Assembly: GCF_030651835.1 (NCBI RefSeq)
Contig: NZ_JAUSBX010000128.1
Span: 1-64,000 of the forward strand
Reading direction: 5' to 3'
DNA: 64,000 bases
Origin: Methylicorpusculum sp.
Lineage (GTDB): Bacteria > Pseudomonadota > Gammaproteobacteria > Methylococcales > Methylomonadaceae
Positions 62,985-64,000 of the stretch are shown piece by piece (the stretch's first letter is position 1; each line of letters opens with the position of its first letter). The notes beneath the pieces were generated by a model. The model ran no database searches, had not been told where the DNA came from, and saw only the letters and a program-made list of their open reading frames with translations. The position numbers and the translations under genes were made by a program.

Positions 62985-64000
62985 AATTTTTGTGTCTCTT
63001 TAGAATTGAAGTCTATCATTTGGCAGTCCTTAATATTATCTGAGCACCAATTTGCATCTAATGCAAAGAACCCATCTCTTATAGTAATAGGTATTTTTCC
63101 TATAACTTGAAAATGTTTTAAGCTTTCACCATAAAAAATTGTTCCTGCCGCTTGACCGGCAGTTATGCCAAATCGGATTGAATAGATACCTGGCAATAGT
63201 GGTAATCGGTTTACTTGGCATGATATTTCATGGTTTCCAGGTGGGATAGTCGAAATAGATAGTTGTTCTTCACTGTTATGTGTAGTTAAGTAAAGAAAGT
63301 CAGTGGTATGAAATCCAAAGCCGAATGTAACATTTTCTAACTCTTGAAGTACATGGATTCTAAAGTGGATCGAACAATTTTGATCATACGTAAGACAATT
63401 TACTCTATGACCAAGTTGATCTAAAAAATGTATATCCACCAATTCAATTTCACCACTACCAATAGCACTGCTCTGAGCGTGATCAATGTTGGTTTTTATT
63501 TCTCTATCATTCTTTTCATAAAACATGTCGCACACTGTTTTTGGTTCGCCATCTGTGTCGATCTGTCCATGATCAAGTAAGATTACTCGACTACACAAAC
63601 GTTGGACTTGTCTTATGTTGTGGCTTACTAACAATACAGTTTTCCCTTGTCTTTTAATCATGTCTTCCATGCGATCAAAACATTTTCGCTGAAATGCCAA
63701 ATCCCCCACCGCTAAGACTTCATCAATGATCAAAATATCTGCATCCATGCTGGTAGCGATCGAAAACCCCAGCTTGACTGTCATACCCGAACTGTAACGC
63801 TTAACTGGTGTGTCAATAAATTGTTCCAGATTAGAAAAGTCGATAATTTCATCCAGCTTTTGTCGAACAATCTTTTTCGGTATGCCCAATATTGCGGCAT
63901 TCAAAAAAATATTTTCCCTTCCGGTCAGTTCCGGATTGACGCCAGCACCGACTTCGATCAATGGCGCAACGCTACCTCTGACAATCACTTCACCTTTGGT
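62981..64000 (-). CDS. Polysaccharide ABC exporter ATPase, Wzt type (N-terminus outside window)
   Basis: The frame runs off the right edge, so the Walker A region is missing from view. Visible parts are LIEVGAGVNPELTGRENI, the signature YSSGMTVKLGFSIAT, Walker B DILIIDEVLAVGD and the switch His in LLVSHNIRQVQ, followed by a C-terminal beta domain (about 170-330) of the Wzt_C type that binds the modified end of the glycan. It energises export of a lipid-linked polysaccharide together with a Wzm permease expected upstream, beyond 64000. Confidence 0.9.
   Translation of the reverse strand, partial: TKGEVIVRGSVAPLIEVGAGVNPELTGRENIFLNAAILGIPKKIVRQKLDEIIDFSNLEQFIDTPVKRYSSGMTVKLGFSIATSMDADILIIDEVLAVGDLAFQRKCFDRMEDMIKRQGKTVLLVSHNIRQVQRLCSRVILLDHGQIDTDGEPKTVCDMFYEKNDREIKTNIDHAQSSAIGSGEIELVDIHFLDQLGHRVNCLTYDQNCSIHFRIHVLQELENVTFGFGFHTTDFLYLTTHNSEEQLSISTIPPGNHEISCQVNRLPLLPGIYSIRFGITAGQAAGTIFYGESLKHFQVIGKIPITIRDGFFALDANWCSDNIKDCQMIDFNSKETQKL

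Noticed and set aside
1-64000. CRISPR array, tRNA or rRNA genes
   Set aside because: No evenly spaced short direct repeats with unique spacers were seen, and no cloverleaf-like or rRNA-like segment was recognised in the intergenic gaps. A covariance search would be decisive.
37625-64000. PEP-CTERM sorted protein or exosortase gene
   Set aside because: No frame ends with a PEP motif followed by a helix and basic tail, and no multi-helix exosortase-like protein is present; only associated families were seen.

Overview
The window looks like a chromosomal segment of a gammaproteobacterium, most likely a Methylococcales-type methanotroph. This is inferred from gene content: the bioB-F-H-C-D order, exbB-exbD-lpxK-ycaR-kdsB, a single-domain bacteriohemerythrin beside a CuA-type cytochrome oxidase cluster, and exosortase-A-type polysaccharide genes. 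No pmo, mxa or rRNA gene is present to prove it. I found no tRNA, rRNA, CRISPR array or phage.

Left part (1-8.5 kb, mostly minus strand): a leftward pair encoding the NADH-oxidising (diaphorase) half of a Hox-type hydrogenase (hoxF, hoxU) with no hydrogenase half beside it, a membrane-anchored PAS-PAS-GGDEF-EAL c-di-GMP enzyme, and a fliK-like/HDOD pair. The 118-557 gap holds a perfect FNR/ANR-type box and a long AT-rich palindrome.

Housekeeping block (8.6-21.4 kb, mostly plus): prmB-aroC-MFS transporter; exbB-exbD-lpxK-ycaR-kdsB with 4-8 bp overlaps; leftward comF and a DUF2380/DUF3280-like secreted protein; then biotin synthesis bioB, bioF-bioH-bioC-bioD.

Respiratory and division block (21.4-32 kb, plus): bacteriohemerythrin with a strong terminator, coxB (CuA plus cytochrome c), coxA (His-rich N-terminus), a 32-residue membrane peptide, ctaG, coxC, an antisense twin-membrane protein, SURF1, a SCO-like CxxxC protein, and then one 660-codon frame joining heme A synthase (CtaA/COX15) to the SRP receptor FtsY, followed directly by ftsE and ftsX. 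The CtaA-FtsY fusion is the most striking item in the window. It physically merges a cox operon with the ftsYEX operon.

Next come a leftward Lhr-type helicase (32.1-36.4 kb), an exported trypsin-like protease, and a large surface-polysaccharide region (37.6-64 kb). Its plus-strand part carries an EpsB-type sugar transferase, galE, manC, galU, two GT4 glycosyltransferases, a CapK-like ligase, an asparagine-synthase-like protein lacking its N-terminal Cys, a Uma2-family protein and a membrane sulfatase-fold enzyme. Leftward inside it is a DHH phosphoesterase-cysC pair that could form a PAPS/PAP cycle. The right end (53.4-64 kb, minus) is one long, visibly AT-richer operon: Wzt-type ABC ATPase (cut by the window edge), methyltransferase, five GT2 and one GT4 glycosyltransferases, a polysaccharide deacetylase and an O-antigen-ligase-like protein. 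Several genes resemble families tied to exosortase A (XrtA/EpsH), but no exosortase or PEP-CTERM substrate lies in the window.

Intergenic gaps are unusually rich in palindromic repeats: a 99-bp element with 18-bp terminal inverted repeats in two copies plus a partial third, a 52-bp direct repeat, a 98-bp and a 183-bp inverted-repeat element, a REP-like palindrome, and a C-rich/G-rich hairpin family.
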